Below, piece by piece: positions 7,167 to 16,671 of a DNA stretch of 64,000 nucleotides. The first letter of the stretch is position 1. Each line of letters begins with the position of its first letter. The DNA lies in contig NZ_ATZF01000010.1 in the NCBI RefSeq assembly GCF_000428065.1, positions 1-64,000 of the forward strand, written 5' to 3'. The notes beneath the pieces are model-generated. The model was given only the letters and a program-made list of their open reading frames with translations, had not been told where the DNA came from and did not search any database. This stretch comes from Shimazuella kribbensis DSM 45090 (GTDB taxonomy: Bacteria; Bacillota; Bacilli; Thermoactinomycetales; Thermoactinomycetaceae). The position numbers and the translations under genes are program-made.

Positions 7167-8663
7167 TTAATAATCCAATAAAACACTGGACCACAGTCTA
7201 TCTTTTTTGGTGAGATCTTCCTCGATTAAATGTACGGTATTTAGCGCATTAATCACAGACATAGCAATACTTCCACCAATATGCGTACTGCTATCTGTAT
7301 AATACAATCCTTCCACTCGTTTATCTTTGATATTGGGTTGAAAGAAACTACTAGCATTTACCCGATCAATGATGACATGCTTGGTGCCAATCAGTTCTTC
7401 TAATTCTTTTGGTCCATAAATTTTTTGAGTCACAATCGATTTCTCAAGATCGACCAATCCTAGCTTCGTTTCTAACCAGTGAACAATAAAATTTCGATAT
7501 GCTTCGTAATATGAAGCTTGATGTAAACGATTATTATGATTATAAGAAGGTACATTGACGTGAATAGCAAGGTTACTACCTCTATTTGCACGCTTCGATT
7601 CGGAATGACCAGAATAAGAAACATGTAGTGTAGGAGATAGGGACCACTCTCCTTGCTCAAAAATATCTACATATTCTCGGCTATGATCTAACGGATAGAA
7701 ATAGTTATGATGTTGCAAATGCTTATATTGCTTATCAATTCCAAGTAAACAAAGAAACCCAGAAGAACTTAGTTGTAAATGAGATGTTTTTGGCTGCTTC
7801 TGCTTTTTTTTCATTAGATTGCGAAAAGTAGCTATATCTACGCTAGAAATTACAAAATCAGCATCCCATAAATATTTCTCTGTTTTGACTTCGAAACGAT
7901 TATCAGCTTTGACAATGATCTGCTCTGCTGGTGTTTCATGGAAAATATGCACATTTACCTCAGAAGCCAATCGTTCAAAAGCCTCAATCAAACGGTAATT
8001 TCCACCTTCGACATAGTAAACACCTTGTACCATTTCCAAATAAGCAAAAAAGCCTAGAGCGGCTGGTGCTTTATAAGGGGATGAACCTACATATGTCGCA
8101 TATCGATTCATCATCGCAAGTAAACGTGGATCATCAAAAAAACGTTTATGAAAGGCATCCATGGTTAGATGGGGATAAACAGATAAAAAAGCTTTCAACC
8201 AAGGGAAAGAAACAAAGTCAGACCAATTTAAGCTAGGATTCTCAAAAAAATTAGCATCTGCTACTTCATACAATCTAGCTGACTCCATTAAATAATCAAT
8301 AAATCCTTGCCTATTTTCAGGTGAAAATGCACGCAACTGTTCCATCATATAATCCGGGTCAGATGTAAGATCGATCACTGTACCACTTTCAAAAAAATTC
8401 CGGCTATTTACTGCCAATGGAATAAACCGAAGCTTTGGATCAATTGTCTTTCCTGCTTCACGAAATACTCGTTCAAAAATCCAAGGCATTGTAATCATAG
8501 AAGGTTCAAAATCAAAATGATACCCTTCTATTTTCACTTCTTGTAATTTCCCACCAAGCGTTGGTTGTTTCTCTAACAACACGATATCATGTCCACGGGC
8601 GGATAGAATAGCGGCTGAAACCAAACCCGATATTCCCCCGCCAATCACCACTCCTCTAGCCAT
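7167..8663 (-). CDS. Phytoene desaturase-like FAD oxidoreductase (CrtI/CrtN family)
   Basis: The N-terminal VIGGGISGLVSAAILSARGH is a dinucleotide-binding fold, followed by LLEKQPTLGGK. The C-terminal YTDSSTHIGGSIAMSVINA matches the FAD-contact end of carotenoid desaturases and oxidases. At 498 aa it fits that family. The ATG at 8663 follows GAGGGG; the upstream GTG lies inside that site. It is downstream of, and probably cotranscribed with, a TetR gene 27 bp away. No phytoene or squalene synthase is adjacent, so the substrate is uncertain; an apo-carotenoid or another polyene is possible. Confidence 0.7.
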   Translation of the reverse strand: MARGVVIGGGISGLVSAAILSARGHDIVLLEKQPTLGGKLQEVKIEGYHFDFEPSMITMPWIFERVFREAGKTIDPKLRFIPLAVNSRNFFESGTVIDLTSDPDYMMEQLRAFSPENRQGFIDYLMESARLYEVADANFFENPSLNWSDFVSFPWLKAFLSVYPHLTMDAFHKRFFDDPRLLAMMNRYATYVGSSPYKAPAALGFFAYLEMVQGVYYVEGGNYRLIEAFERLASEVNVHIFHETPAEQIIVKADNRFEVKTEKYLWDADFVISSVDIATFRNLMKKKQKQPKTSHLQLSSSGFLCLLGIDKQYKHLQHHNYFYPLDHSREYVDIFEQGEWSLSPTLHVSYSGHSESKRANRGSNLAIHVNVPSYNHNNRLHQASYYEAYRNFIVHWLETKLGLVDLEKSIVTQKIYGPKELEELIGTKHVIIDRVNASSFFQPNIKDKRVEGLYYTDSSTHIGGSIAMSVINALNTVHLIEEDLTKKDRLWSSVLLDY

Positions 8664-8689
8664 CTCGTTCCCCCTCACAGAAGCTGTTT

Positions 8690-9346
8690 TTAAGCTACTC
8701 CGTCTAAAAATACAGAAACTACCGTTAAACTGAGTTGTGTAAGTGCTGCTTCATCTTGTTTTTTAGCAAAAGCTTTTTGGGACAACGAGTCGAGCAAACC
8801 AAGCCATATATCCGCAAGTACCTCTACTTGATCAAATTGATTTTGTATTTCTCCTTTTTTCATACCTATTCTGATCATACTTCGGTGTGGCTCCACAATG
8901 TATTGCTCATATGCAAGATGCACTTTACGAACAAGTCCTTCTGATAAATGTTCATCTACATCTCTCATGAGCGTAGACATACACATAGAGGCATATCTAA
9001 AAAAACCATATGACAAAGAAAAAAGTTTTTCTCGTATGCTTACATTGCTCTCTATATTTTTCAAGATCTCTACACTAACTCGCTCTAAGCGTTCACATAG
9101 CACTGCCGCATATAAGTGTTCTTTATCTGGAAAATAATGATATAAAGTAGGTTTTGTTATTCCTACTGCACCAGTAATAGCACTTATCGAAACTGCTGCA
9201 TAGCCGCTTTTTGTAAACAAACAACCTGCTTGATATAAAATCATTTTCTCTGTATCTTTTAAATCACTATTGTTGGTTTTTTTAGGTCTGCCAGGTGGAC
9301 GCTTGGAATTTGTTTGAGGAATAATAATAATCCCTCCTTCACTCAT
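8690..9346 (-). CDS. TetR/AcrR family regulator
   Basis: The HTH is at about residues 30-75 (ISAITGAVGITKPTLYHYFPDKEHLY), preceded by an AT-hook-like basic stretch RPPGRPKK; the C-terminal ligand domain is typical in length. It probably controls itself and the desaturase-like gene that follows. The start is odd: the ATG at 9346 has no upstream site, while AAGGAGGG lies within the reading frame followed by four ATT codons. Translation may really start at an ATT around the third or fourth. The regulated ligand is unknown. Confidence 0.8.
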   Translation of the reverse strand: MSEGGIIIIPQTNSKRPPGRPKKTNNSDLKDTEKMILYQAGCLFTKSGYAAVSISAITGAVGITKPTLYHYFPDKEHLYAAVLCERLERVSVEILKNIESNVSIREKLFSLSYGFFRYASMCMSTLMRDVDEHLSEGLVRKVHLAYEQYIVEPHRSMIRIGMKKGEIQNQFDQVEVLADIWLGLLDSLSQKAFAKKQDEAALTQLSLTVVSVFLDGVA

Positions 9347-9591
9347 AAAATCACAATAATATTAATTATAGTTGATAGCGAAAAGAGTGGCAAATAGAGG
9401 ATTTAGACTTATAGACAAGCTAGAAAATAATTATGAATAGGTAAAAATGTATTTTTGTAAATATGTCATTTTTTAACCCTAAAAAGATTAAATATGATAA
9501 TTTTCGTAAATATCATAATGATTTAAAACAATATCAAAATATTATATTTCGTTAACATAATAATACAAAATTTTGCGTATAGAGAAACATC
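9347..9591. other. AT-rich intergenic stretch
   Basis: Very AT-rich with no convincing ORF on either strand. It presumably holds the promoter of the TetR gene at 8690-9346, but I see no clear consensus boxes. Confidence 0.5.
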
Positions 9592-9622
9592 ACAAAACAA
9601 CCCCACCTATTTAGGTGAGGTT
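9592..9622 (-). terminator. Terminator-like hairpin
   Basis: CCTCACCT/AGGTGGGG stem (9601-9620) followed on the minus strand by TTGTTTT. It would end transcripts from uvrC and the MarR relic. Confidence 0.6.
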
Positions 9623-9716
9623 TGAATATGCAGTTCTTTTTTGCGTTAGCTCTCTTCCTTTATTTGATGCAATGATCTGTATGAGATAAGATTCAACTAC
9701 AGAGTCTGTTATTTCG

Positions 9717-9913
9717 CTATTCTTGTATAAACATTTCCATCCATTTAAAATTCTTTTGACCTTCTGGTGTAAAATACAGCTCCATAACATGACGATTATT
9801 TATTTTCAATCTTAATAACGGTTCTCCTATCTACTTTTTTCCCTGTGGTCTGTTTTCCTAACACAATCCTTGGTCTGTCAAAGAACGGATCATAGTAAAT
9901 GATTCTTTAAACC
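9717..9913 (-). pseudogene. MarR-family regulator relic (C-terminal part)
   Basis: Two minus-strand frames together spell a MarR winged-helix end: FKESFTMIRSLTDQGL, then a frame change near in-frame stops, GKKVDRRTVIKIENK, stop, and RHVMELYFTPEGQKNFKW ending at 9717. The SF-x-IRSL-x-DQGL, DRR and LTPEG-like elements are diagnostic of MarR. The N-terminal half is missing, and at least one frameshift and several stops are present. It sits just downstream of uvrC. Confidence 0.55.
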
Positions 9914-9916
9914 TTG

Positions 9917-11683
9917 TTACTTATCCGATAGATGTGCTAGTATATTTTCTGCTAACTTCGTATTTATGCCTGCTTTTTGGAATTCTTCTATACTTGCTTC
10001 TTTTATTTTTTCAATAGAACCAAAATAACGATACAATTGCTGTTTTCTTTTTTCCCCTACACCAGGAATATTATCGAGTGTTGATTGTAGAAAACTTTTG
10101 CTCCTTGTTTGGCGATGAAAAGATAAGGCAAAACGGTGGACCTCATCTTGAATACGTTGCAACAAATAAAATCCATCTGTTCCTCTTTTTAATGGTACTT
10201 CTACAGGAGGTTCTCCCATTATCAAAGTAGCAGTTTGGTGTTTTTCATTCTTTGCCATACCACCAACGGGTATAGTGATACCTAACTCGTTTTCTAAAAC
10301 ATCAAGTGCAGCAGCTAATTGTCCTTTGCCACCATCAATTAAGATCAAATCTGGGAGAGGTAGATTTTCCTTTAACACACGAGCATACCTGCGACGCACT
10401 ACTTCCCGCATGGTTTCATAGTCATCAGCACCTATGACAGTACGAATTTTATACTTACGATATTCTTTTTTTGCTGGTTTACCGTCTATAAACACTACCA
10501 TAGCAGATACCGGATCTATTCCTTGAATATTCGAATTATCAAATGCTTCGATTCGCTTTGGTAGATCCATTTCTATTGCATCTGCGAGTTGTGTTAATGA
10601 TAAAGTTGTTTTGCTCTCATCACGTTCCATGAGTCGGAGTCTTTCCGTAAGAGCTATACGGGCATTTTCCGTTGCCATATCTACTAGTTTTCGTTTTGTT
10701 CCTCTCTGTGGAAACACAATTTTCCCATTAGGAATCAATCCTGCTACCAAGTTTTCATCGATACCCATTGGTAACACAATTTCTTTTGGAAGTGCAGGAG
10801 TATCATAATAAAATTGCCCAACAAAACTGAGAAAATCTTCTTCCGGTTCTTGAAAATGTGGAGATATGGATACATTTCGTTCTAACAACTTTCCTTGACG
10901 AACAAAAAAGACTTGAACACAGATATATCCTTTCTCCACATAATAGCCAAATACATCACGATCGATCTGATCAGCCAAAGAGACATGTTGCTTTTCCATC
11001 AAAGTGTCAATATCCATGATTAGATCACGTAATTCTTTTGCCTTTTCAAACTCCAGTGCTTCTGAAGCTTCTTGCATCTGACCCATTAATTCTTTTTTCA
11101 CCTCAGGATGATTTCCACTTAAAAAACGTGTGATTTTTTGGGTCAATTCCTCGTACTTCTCTTCCGACACTTCATATTCACAAGGTGCCAAACACTGTCC
11201 TAAGTGATAATACAAACAAACACGCTTTGGCAATGTGGTACACTTGCGAAGAGGGAAGAGGCGATCAAGCAACTTTTTTGTTTGCCCTGCTGCACCAGCA
11301 TTGGGATAGGGCCCAAAATATTTCGAGCCGTCTTTGACCAATTTTCTTGTAACTAGCAATCTAGGATGTATCTCTTTTGTTAGTTGTATATAGGGGTAAG
11401 ATTTATCATCTTTCAGCATGATATTGTAATGTGGATGATGTTTTTTTATCAAATTGGATTCTAAAATAAGTGCTTCTAAATCACTAGAAGTGACGATGTA
11501 TTCAAAATCAACAATATCCATTACCAAACGCGTTGTCTTGGCATCATGGGAACCGGAAAAATAAGAACGAACTCGATTACGTAGATTTTTCGCTTTCCCT
11601 ACATATATAATTTGTCCTTCATTGTTCTTCATTAAGTAACAACCTGGTTGATTTGGTAGTAAGCTCAATTTCTCTTTTAACAT
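9917..11683 (-). CDS. uvrC: UvrABC excinuclease subunit C
   Basis: Makes both incisions in nucleotide excision repair. The GIY-YIG nuclease domain is at the N-terminus (GCYLM at 14-18, [13 protein letters not shown] at 26-38), the UVR domain for UvrB contact near residues 200-230 ([15 protein letters not shown]), and the RNase H-like nuclease half has [10 protein letters not shown] and [11 protein letters not shown]. Helix-hairpin-helix motifs are at the end. The length of 588 aa is normal. GGGGAG precedes the ATG. In Bacillus, uvrC also lies near trxA and etfA; here several genes separate them. Confidence 0.96.
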   Translation of the reverse strand: MLKEKLSLLPNQPGCYLMKNNEGQIIYVGKAKNLRNRVRSYFSGSHDAKTTRLVMDIVDFEYIVTSSDLEALILESNLIKKHHPHYNIMLKDDKSYPYIQLTKEIHPRLLVTRKLVKDGSKYFGPYPNAGAAGQTKKLLDRLFPLRKCTTLPKRVCLYYHLGQCLAPCEYEVSEEKYEELTQKITRFLSGNHPEVKKELMGQMQEASEALEFEKAKELRDLIMDIDTLMEKQHVSLADQIDRDVFGYYVEKGYICVQVFFVRQGKLLERNVSISPHFQEPEEDFLSFVGQFYYDTPALPKEIVLPMGIDENLVAGLIPNGKIVFPQRGTKRKLVDMATENARIALTERLRLMERDESKTTLSLTQLADAIEMDLPKRIEAFDNSNIQGIDPVSAMVVFIDGKPAKKEYRKYKIRTVIGADDYETMREVVRRRYARVLKENLPLPDLILIDGGKGQLAAALDVLENELGITIPVGGMAKNEKHQTATLIMGEPPVEVPLKRGTDGFYLLQRIQDEVHRFALSFHRQTRSKSFLQSTLDNIPGVGEKRKQQLYRYFGSIEKIKEASIEEFQKAGINTKLAENILAHLSDK

Positions 11684-11749
11684 CTATTTCTCCCCCACAT
11701 GGTCTCCTCTCTATTGTACGATACCAGAGCAAGTCTCTCTACTAAGACA

Positions 11750-12175
11750 TTATATCTTGTCTGTTAACATTCGATATGCACGTTGGTACTTTTGTACCCT
11801 CTCTTGATCTCTGTTGCTTGGGTTTGGTATACGTTGCAGATTCATATTTTCCTCTAAATCAGCTATTTTCACTTGTTTGGCTAATGGGTTGTTCGAAATA
11901 CGTTCAATATAAGTAAAATAATCTTCCTTAGGGTCATGAGTGAGTAAACAGAGTGGATCTAAGATGTAATGCGGGAAGTCTTCCGCTTTTAATTGCTCCA
12001 AAGTTATAGGCGTATCTTCTATTACATCATGAAGAACTCCTACTATTTTTGCTTCTATCGATGAAAGACGAGACATAACAGCTAATGGATGCAGAATATA
12101 AGGATTTCCCCCTTTATCCACTTGGCCTTTATGTGCATTTGTCGCGATTAAAATAGCTTTTTCCAATAAATGCAT
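11750..12175 (-). CDS. HD-domain protein, small alarmone hydrolase-like
   Basis: A 141-aa protein made almost entirely of an HD hydrolase domain. It resembles the (p)ppGpp hydrolase domain of SpoT and Mesh1: AHKGQVDKGGNPYILHPLAVM, then VGVLHDVIEDT (the HD pair and ED motif) and KIADLEENMN. No synthetase domain is present. By family knowledge such stand-alone enzymes remove pyrophosphate from (p)ppGpp or act on NADPH; activity is inferred. GGAGAG precedes the ATG. It lies 66 bp upstream of uvrC on the same strand and may share its transcript. Confidence 0.72.
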   Translation of the reverse strand: MHLLEKAILIATNAHKGQVDKGGNPYILHPLAVMSRLSSIEAKIVGVLHDVIEDTPITLEQLKAEDFPHYILDPLCLLTHDPKEDYFTYIERISNNPLAKQVKIADLEENMNLQRIPNPSNRDQERVQKYQRAYRMLTDKI

Positions 12176-12382
12176 GCATATCTCTCCTGTTTCTGTTCCA
12201 TTATATCAGCTCTTCTCCTAGCTTCTACTGCAGTTATCCTCAATATTAAGATCTGTTAAAACAAATTTCTCCCGTTGCATGGCAACATATTGACCTCTAT
12301 AGTCCTTCAGTAAAATGATGTCTCATTCTCAGAATGGAAAGAACAACTGACTTGCAAATGTCGATTTTATCTGTTACGATAA

Positions 12383-12400
12383 CTGACGAACGTTCGTTAG
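12383..12400. promoter_or_regulatory. TetR operator palindrome
   Basis: CTGACGAACGTTCGTTAG is palindromic at all but one base pair and lies 17 bp before the TetR start at 12418. It is the likely binding site of that regulator. Confidence 0.7.
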
Positions 12401-12417
12401 ATACGGAGTGATACCTA

Positions 12418-12999
12418 TTGAAAAGTAATGAAATCAAAGAGGCAGCCCTAAAATTTTTCACCATTCATGGTTATGAAGGTGCTTCCCTTTCTCAAATAGC
12501 TAAAGAAGTCGGCATGAAAAAGCAATCCATTTATGCTCATTTTAAAGGTAAGGATGATCTTTTCATGCAAGTTTTACGCGATGCGAAAGAGGCGGAATTA
12601 TCTTCCAAACTCCACTATATTAGCAAAATGGATTCCCACAGTCCAAAAAAGGATTTATACGGATTCTTGCAGCTGGTTATTGATCTTTTCCAAAAAAAAG
12701 AACAGTTAAAATTTTGGCTACGTATATCTTTTTTTCCGCCAGCACATCTAGCAGAAGCAATCGAAAAGGAAGTCTTGGATATGGAAGAAAAGGTTCAACT
12801 GATACTCGAGAGTAAATTTCAGGATTGGATCCATACACAAACAATAATCGGGCAAGCAGCCAAAATACCGACTCTCGCATTCTTGGGGGTAGTTGATTCC
12901 ATTTTATTGGAACTGGTATACGGCAATGATGAGAAAAGACTGAAAGACAAATTAGAAGCCTCTTGGGCAGTTTTTTGGAGAGGCATTTCACTGCATTGA
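12418..12999 (+). CDS. TetR/AcrR family regulator of efflux
   Basis: The N-terminal HTH at residues 5-50 (GYEGASLSQIAKEVGMKKQSIYAHFKGKDDLF) is typical, followed by a helical ligand domain; 193 aa. The start is TTG, preceded by GGAGTG. A near-perfect palindrome immediately upstream suggests autorepression, and the MFS pump 24 bp downstream is the obvious target. The inducer is unknown. Confidence 0.85.
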   Translation: MKSNEIKEAALKFFTIHGYEGASLSQIAKEVGMKKQSIYAHFKGKDDLFMQVLRDAKEAELSSKLHYISKMDSHSPKKDLYGFLQLVIDLFQKKEQLKFWLRISFFPPAHLAEAIEKEVLDMEEKVQLILESKFQDWIHTQTIIGQAAKIPTLAFLGVVDSILLELVYGNDEKRLKDKLEASWAVFWRGISLH

Positions 13000-13023
13000 T
13001 TCTTACAGCAAGGGTGTTGATAT

Positions 13024-14223
13024 ATGCAGAAAACCATCAATGTACAAAATTCGGTAATGCTTATTTTGCTAAGCAACGTGTTTATTGCATTTCTAGGAAT
13101 TGGTCTCATCATCCCTGTTATGCCTTCTTTTATGGATATCATGGATTTATCTGGAAAAACAATGGGTTATCTAGTCGCAGTATTTGCATTAGCTCAACTA
13201 ATCATGTCCCCGTTTGCAGGTCGTTGGGTTGATCAATATGGGAGAAAAAAAATCATCCTAATCGGGTTATTCCTTTTTGGTACTTCTGAGCTTATTTTTG
13301 GGTTGGGTACACATGTATCTGTGCTTTATATATCAAGGATTTTAGGGGGAATTAGTTCCGCCTTTATTATGCCAGGTGTTACTGCATATCTTGCAGATAT
13401 CACTTCCGTTCAGGATCGATCTAAAGCTATGGGCTATATGTCCGCTGCCATAAGTACTGGTTTTATAATTGGACCTGGAATTGGCGGGTTTATTGCAGAG
13501 TTCGGCGTACGCATCCCTTTCTACTCTGCTGCTGTCTTCGCTTTTTTAGCATGTCTTTTATCCATATTTATCTTAAAAGAACCATTAACAAAGGAACAAC
13601 TTGCAGAAATTGCTGCTAACACAAAACAAGTAAACTTTATAAGTGATTTAAAAAGATCCTTTCATCCGCTTTACTTTATTGCGTTTATTATTGTATTCGT
13701 ACTCGCTTTTGGTTTATCAGCATACGAAACGATATTTAGTCTCTTTTCTGATCGTAAATTTGGTTTCACCGCAAAGGACATCGCATCTATTATTACCATA
13801 AGCTCTATCTTCGGCGTAATTGTACAGGTATTTATGTTTGGAAAATTGGTAGATATGCTTGGAGAAAAAAAACTGATCCAATTATGCTTGATTGTTGGCG
13901 CAGGATTGGCTTTTATATCTACTATGATTTCCAGCTTTCTAGCAGTACTGGTCGTAACTAGTTTCATTTTCCTTGCTTTTGATTTACTCCGTCCAGCTTT
14001 GACGACATTTTTATCCATAACTGCTGGAAAAGAACAAGGATTTATAGCTGGTATGAATTCTACGTATACAAGCCTTGGAAATATCGTCGGACCAGCAATG
14101 GGCGGTATATTATTTGATGTAAACATCCACTTTCCGTATCTTTTTGCAGCTGTTATTTTACTGATTGGTCTTAGCATTACGCTCGTGTGGAAAGAAAATT
14201 CAGTGGAAAGACTAGCTAAATAA
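13024..14223 (+). CDS. MFS multidrug efflux transporter, NorA/Bmr-like
   Basis: 399-aa, 12-TM major facilitator. The motif A-like loop GRWVDQYGRKKII follows TM2, and the motif C-like segment STGFIIGPGIGGFIAE in TM5 marks drug/proton antiporters. It resembles NorA/Bmr-type pumps that export hydrophobic cations and quinolones; the substrate is inferred. It is cotranscribed with the TetR gene upstream and followed by a terminator. Confidence 0.85.
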   Translation: MQKTINVQNSVMLILLSNVFIAFLGIGLIIPVMPSFMDIMDLSGKTMGYLVAVFALAQLIMSPFAGRWVDQYGRKKIILIGLFLFGTSELIFGLGTHVSVLYISRILGGISSAFIMPGVTAYLADITSVQDRSKAMGYMSAAISTGFIIGPGIGGFIAEFGVRIPFYSAAVFAFLACLLSIFILKEPLTKEQLAEIAANTKQVNFISDLKRSFHPLYFIAFIIVFVLAFGLSAYETIFSLFSDRKFGFTAKDIASIITISSIFGVIVQVFMFGKLVDMLGEKKLIQLCLIVGAGLAFISTMISSFLAVLVVTSFIFLAFDLLRPALTTFLSITAGKEQGFIAGMNSTYTSLGNIVGPAMGGILFDVNIHFPYLFAAVILLIGLSITLVWKENSVERLAK

Positions 14224-14281
14224 TCAAACGAAATAGATAAACCTGCACCTTAGATGAAGGTTATGCCTTGTTCAAATAAAA

Positions 14282-14315
14282 AACAAAAGGGCCCATTCAG
14301 GCCCTTTTGTTCTTT
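14282..14315. terminator. Bidirectional terminator
   Basis: 12-bp perfect stem AACAAAAGGGCC/GGCCCTTTTGTT between the convergent MFS and thioredoxin genes. Confidence 0.9.
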
Positions 14316-14638
14316 TACATATACTCTTCTAACCATTGAACCAATTGTTCTTCTGACTGTAAACCAATCTTTTTGGATTTCATTTCACCATTTTGAAATA
14401 CGATTAAAGTAGGAATACTCATTACACCAAATTTCATTGCTGATTCTGGATTATCATCCACATTAATTTTTGAGATCGTTATTTTATCGCCAATTAATTT
14501 ATCTACATTATTTACAATAGGTCCAAGAATCTTACAAGGAGGACACCAAGGAGCCCAAAAATATACAAGAACTGTACCGCTATCTACACCCTCTACATCA
14601 TTCACAAAAGTTTTATCTGTTCCTTCTATAATTGTCAA
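14315..14638 (-). CDS. Thioredoxin paralogue with WCPPC active site
   Basis: 107-aa thioredoxin fold with FWAPWCPPCK in place of the canonical WCGPC, and the cis-Pro loop MSIPTLIVFQNG. It is the same length as, and clearly related to, the standard thioredoxin at 21549-21872 in this window. The Gly-to-Pro change is expected to shift redox potential or partner choice; WCPPC is also seen in some thiol-disulfide proteins. No signal peptide is present, so it is cytoplasmic. A good AGGAGG-type site precedes the ATG. Confidence 0.88.
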   Translation of the reverse strand: MTIIEGTDKTFVNDVEGVDSGTVLVYFWAPWCPPCKILGPIVNNVDKLIGDKITISKINVDDNPESAMKFGVMSIPTLIVFQNGEMKSKKIGLQSEEQLVQWLEEYM

Positions 14639-15226
14639 TTTTTATTCCTCCTGAGTAAAGCTTATACATCAAAAAGTAGTATATCACGTTAATAGAGAAA
14701 ATAATTATTTTAAAAGAGGGACGATTCCGCTAAAAAAGAAGAGTTTTTTACTATTGTCACAAATATGCCAAATACAGATTTAAATCTACTAATATTTGTA
14801 TACTCATCCTATTCGTTTTTTTAATTATTTTTATACTTATTTGATATAAAAAATCAGATCTAAAATGTGTTTTAATGTTTATTTTCTTCTTTGTTTGCAA
14901 TGGCCTCCATTAATCTATTACTTCTTAGGGTTTCATTCTAAATATCCCCCTTTTAAAACCTTTCTGTCAGATGAGCCGTTTCCTCCTTTTTTACTCAGGT
15001 GGTTCCGTTTAACAACAAATATCGGTCTTTTTATGTTCTCCCTTCTTTTAATCCGTTCCATCATTGCAGTTCATTTGAATAGTGAATTAGTACTATTGGG
15101 GCTGTAAACAAATTATATTCCTTTGTAGCCTCAACAAAAAGAACACAAAAACTCAGAAATTTAGCGAATGTCAAGTTTCCCTCTTAATAGGGATTTTTCA
15201 TTCTGAAAAATCTTCAAAAAATTATA
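14639..15226. other. AT-rich intergenic region
   Basis: Nearly 600 bp with no gene I can support. A plus-strand frame at 14865-15107 has hydrophobic residues but no ribosome binding site. The thioredoxin promoter probably lies at its left edge. Confidence 0.4.
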
Positions 15227-15344
15227 TTGACTAACGGTCAGGAAAATCTTATAATCATGCTAACCACTGGTCAATATAAGTGATAAGGAGGCGCAACCGA
15301 TTGCTTTACAATTGCATGAAAATGAACAAATTTTAGATGCTTAA
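15227..15344 (+). pseudogene. Vestigial TetR promoter, operator and first 14 codons
   Basis: TTGACT (15227-15232), 17-bp spacer, TATAAT (15250-15255), then AAGGAGG and ATT-initiated codons reading ALQLHENEQILDA and a stop at 15342. This parallels the promoter and start of the TetR gene at 16672 (PLQLYEKERILDA). The start ATG has become ATT and a stop truncates it. It may be a dead duplicate, but the promoter and operator look intact and could drive the membrane protein at 15437. Confidence 0.6.
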
Positions 15345-15436
15345 ATATATCGTCATTCCACTTGCATCACTATCAAATAAAAAATGCTATCTGCTGGGTT
15401 GCCAAACAACTCACATATATAGCACAGGAGGTTCTT

Positions 15437-16453
15437 ATGGTATCCACATCTCAAACGACAGAAAAAATTCATCCTCATCATGAATCGCTCCCACAACGTG
15501 AAGGGTTTCAGCTCTTCCGTTGGCTTCGCAAAGGATGGGCTCTGAATAAATCGCTGACCATGCTGGGATTGATGCTAGTCATCACACTGCTGGCAACATG
15601 CGTGGGTTTGCTCGTTGAACATCGAGTGATTGCTGGTGCTCCTGCGTGGGCCAAGCCAGCCAAGTTTGCCATTTCATTTAGTTTCTATTGTTTTACGTTC
15701 GTCTGGCTCCTCTCTTATCTACAACGGTGGAAAAAAACTGCCATGACGCTTACTATCATAACCTTTGTTGGAGTATTCATAGATATGGCTCTGATAGTTT
15801 TGCAAGTGTTCAGAGGTGTTCAAAGTCATTTTAATGTGGCAACTCCCTTTGACGATATGGTATATAGAATCATGGGTCTTGGCTCAACGATGATTTTTAT
15901 AGCTTCCCTTGTGACTGGCATCTTCCTTCTGTTTAAGCGTAATATCGACCTTGCTTTGATCTGGTCTTTGCGCTTAGGTCTCGTGATTATGATACTTGGC
16001 ATGTCTGTTGGTTTCCTGATGACACAAGCAACCCAAGAACAGCTAGCAGTCTTTACTGCTGGACAAATGCCCCCGATTTTTGGTGCTCACAGCGTTGGCG
16101 TTCCAGATGGTGGTCCTGGTTTACCCTTTCTGGGGTGGAGTACTACTGGTGGTGATCTGCGCATCGCCCATTTTGTTGGGTTACATGCTCTCCAAGTGCT
16201 GCCTTTTCTCGGTTGGTTTCTCTCAGCTCAGCGTTTCCCAAGGTTCTCCACAAGGCAGCGTATCGCTTTAGTTTGGATCATCGGCCTAGGTTATGCTGGT
16301 CTAGTTGGTTCGCTTCTCTGGCAAGCATTACGGGGCCAATCTTTGATCGCACCTGATGGTTTGACATGGCTCACCTGGGGGTTAATAATTGGTGTCACCC
16401 TTATCTTGAGTGGAGCTATCATTCTACGTGCTCGATTGAGCAAAATTCAATAA
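15437..16453 (+). CDS. Integral membrane protein, unknown function
   Basis: 338-aa protein with about eight hydrophobic segments after a 45-residue polar N-terminus. I do not recognise a named family. Notable are APAWAKPAKFAISFSFY and a Gly-rich loop, GVPDGGPGLPFLGWSTTGGDLRIAHFVGLH, which may form a re-entrant or extracellular site. AGGAGG precedes the ATG at 15437; the longer frame has no such site. The vestigial TetR promoter upstream shares its sequence pattern with the promoter of the TetR-rph operon, so the two may be coregulated. Confidence 0.65.
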   Translation: MVSTSQTTEKIHPHHESLPQREGFQLFRWLRKGWALNKSLTMLGLMLVITLLATCVGLLVEHRVIAGAPAWAKPAKFAISFSFYCFTFVWLLSYLQRWKKTAMTLTIITFVGVFIDMALIVLQVFRGVQSHFNVATPFDDMVYRIMGLGSTMIFIASLVTGIFLLFKRNIDLALIWSLRLGLVIMILGMSVGFLMTQATQEQLAVFTAGQMPPIFGAHSVGVPDGGPGLPFLGWSTTGGDLRIAHFVGLHALQVLPFLGWFLSAQRFPRFSTRQRIALVWIIGLGYAGLVGSLLWQALRGQSLIAPDGLTWLTWGLIIGVTLILSGAIILRARLSKIQ

Positions 16454-16599
16454 CTGGGCTTCAGAAAAAGTTTACAGAAAGTCGGAAAAGTATACTTTCC
16501 CACTCCTTTTTATCCCAGTTACAGGTGAAGTAGGAGTAGGTGTCCGTAACGAAATCAATTCTTTTGTTCCTAGATAAGGAATTTTTTCTTGGGATTATA

Positions 16600-16650
16600 T
16601 TGACCGATAGTTAGTAAAATCTTATAATTATGTTGATCGTCGGTTAGGAT
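16600..16650 (+). promoter_or_regulatory. Promoter and operator of the TetR-rph operon
   Basis: TTGACC (16600-16605), 17-bp spacer, TATAAT (16623-16628). The -35 lies in TTGACCGATAGTTAG, and TTGATCGTCGGTTAG follows the -10. The pattern TTGACC-N4-GTTAG recurs, inverted, at 15.25 kb, suggesting a TetR operator. Confidence 0.65.
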
Positions 16651-16671
16651 AAAAATAATGAGGTGAAACCT

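Noticed and set aside
14865-15107. 80-aa hydrophobic frame
   Set aside because: No ribosome binding site, host AT bias alone can give such a frame.
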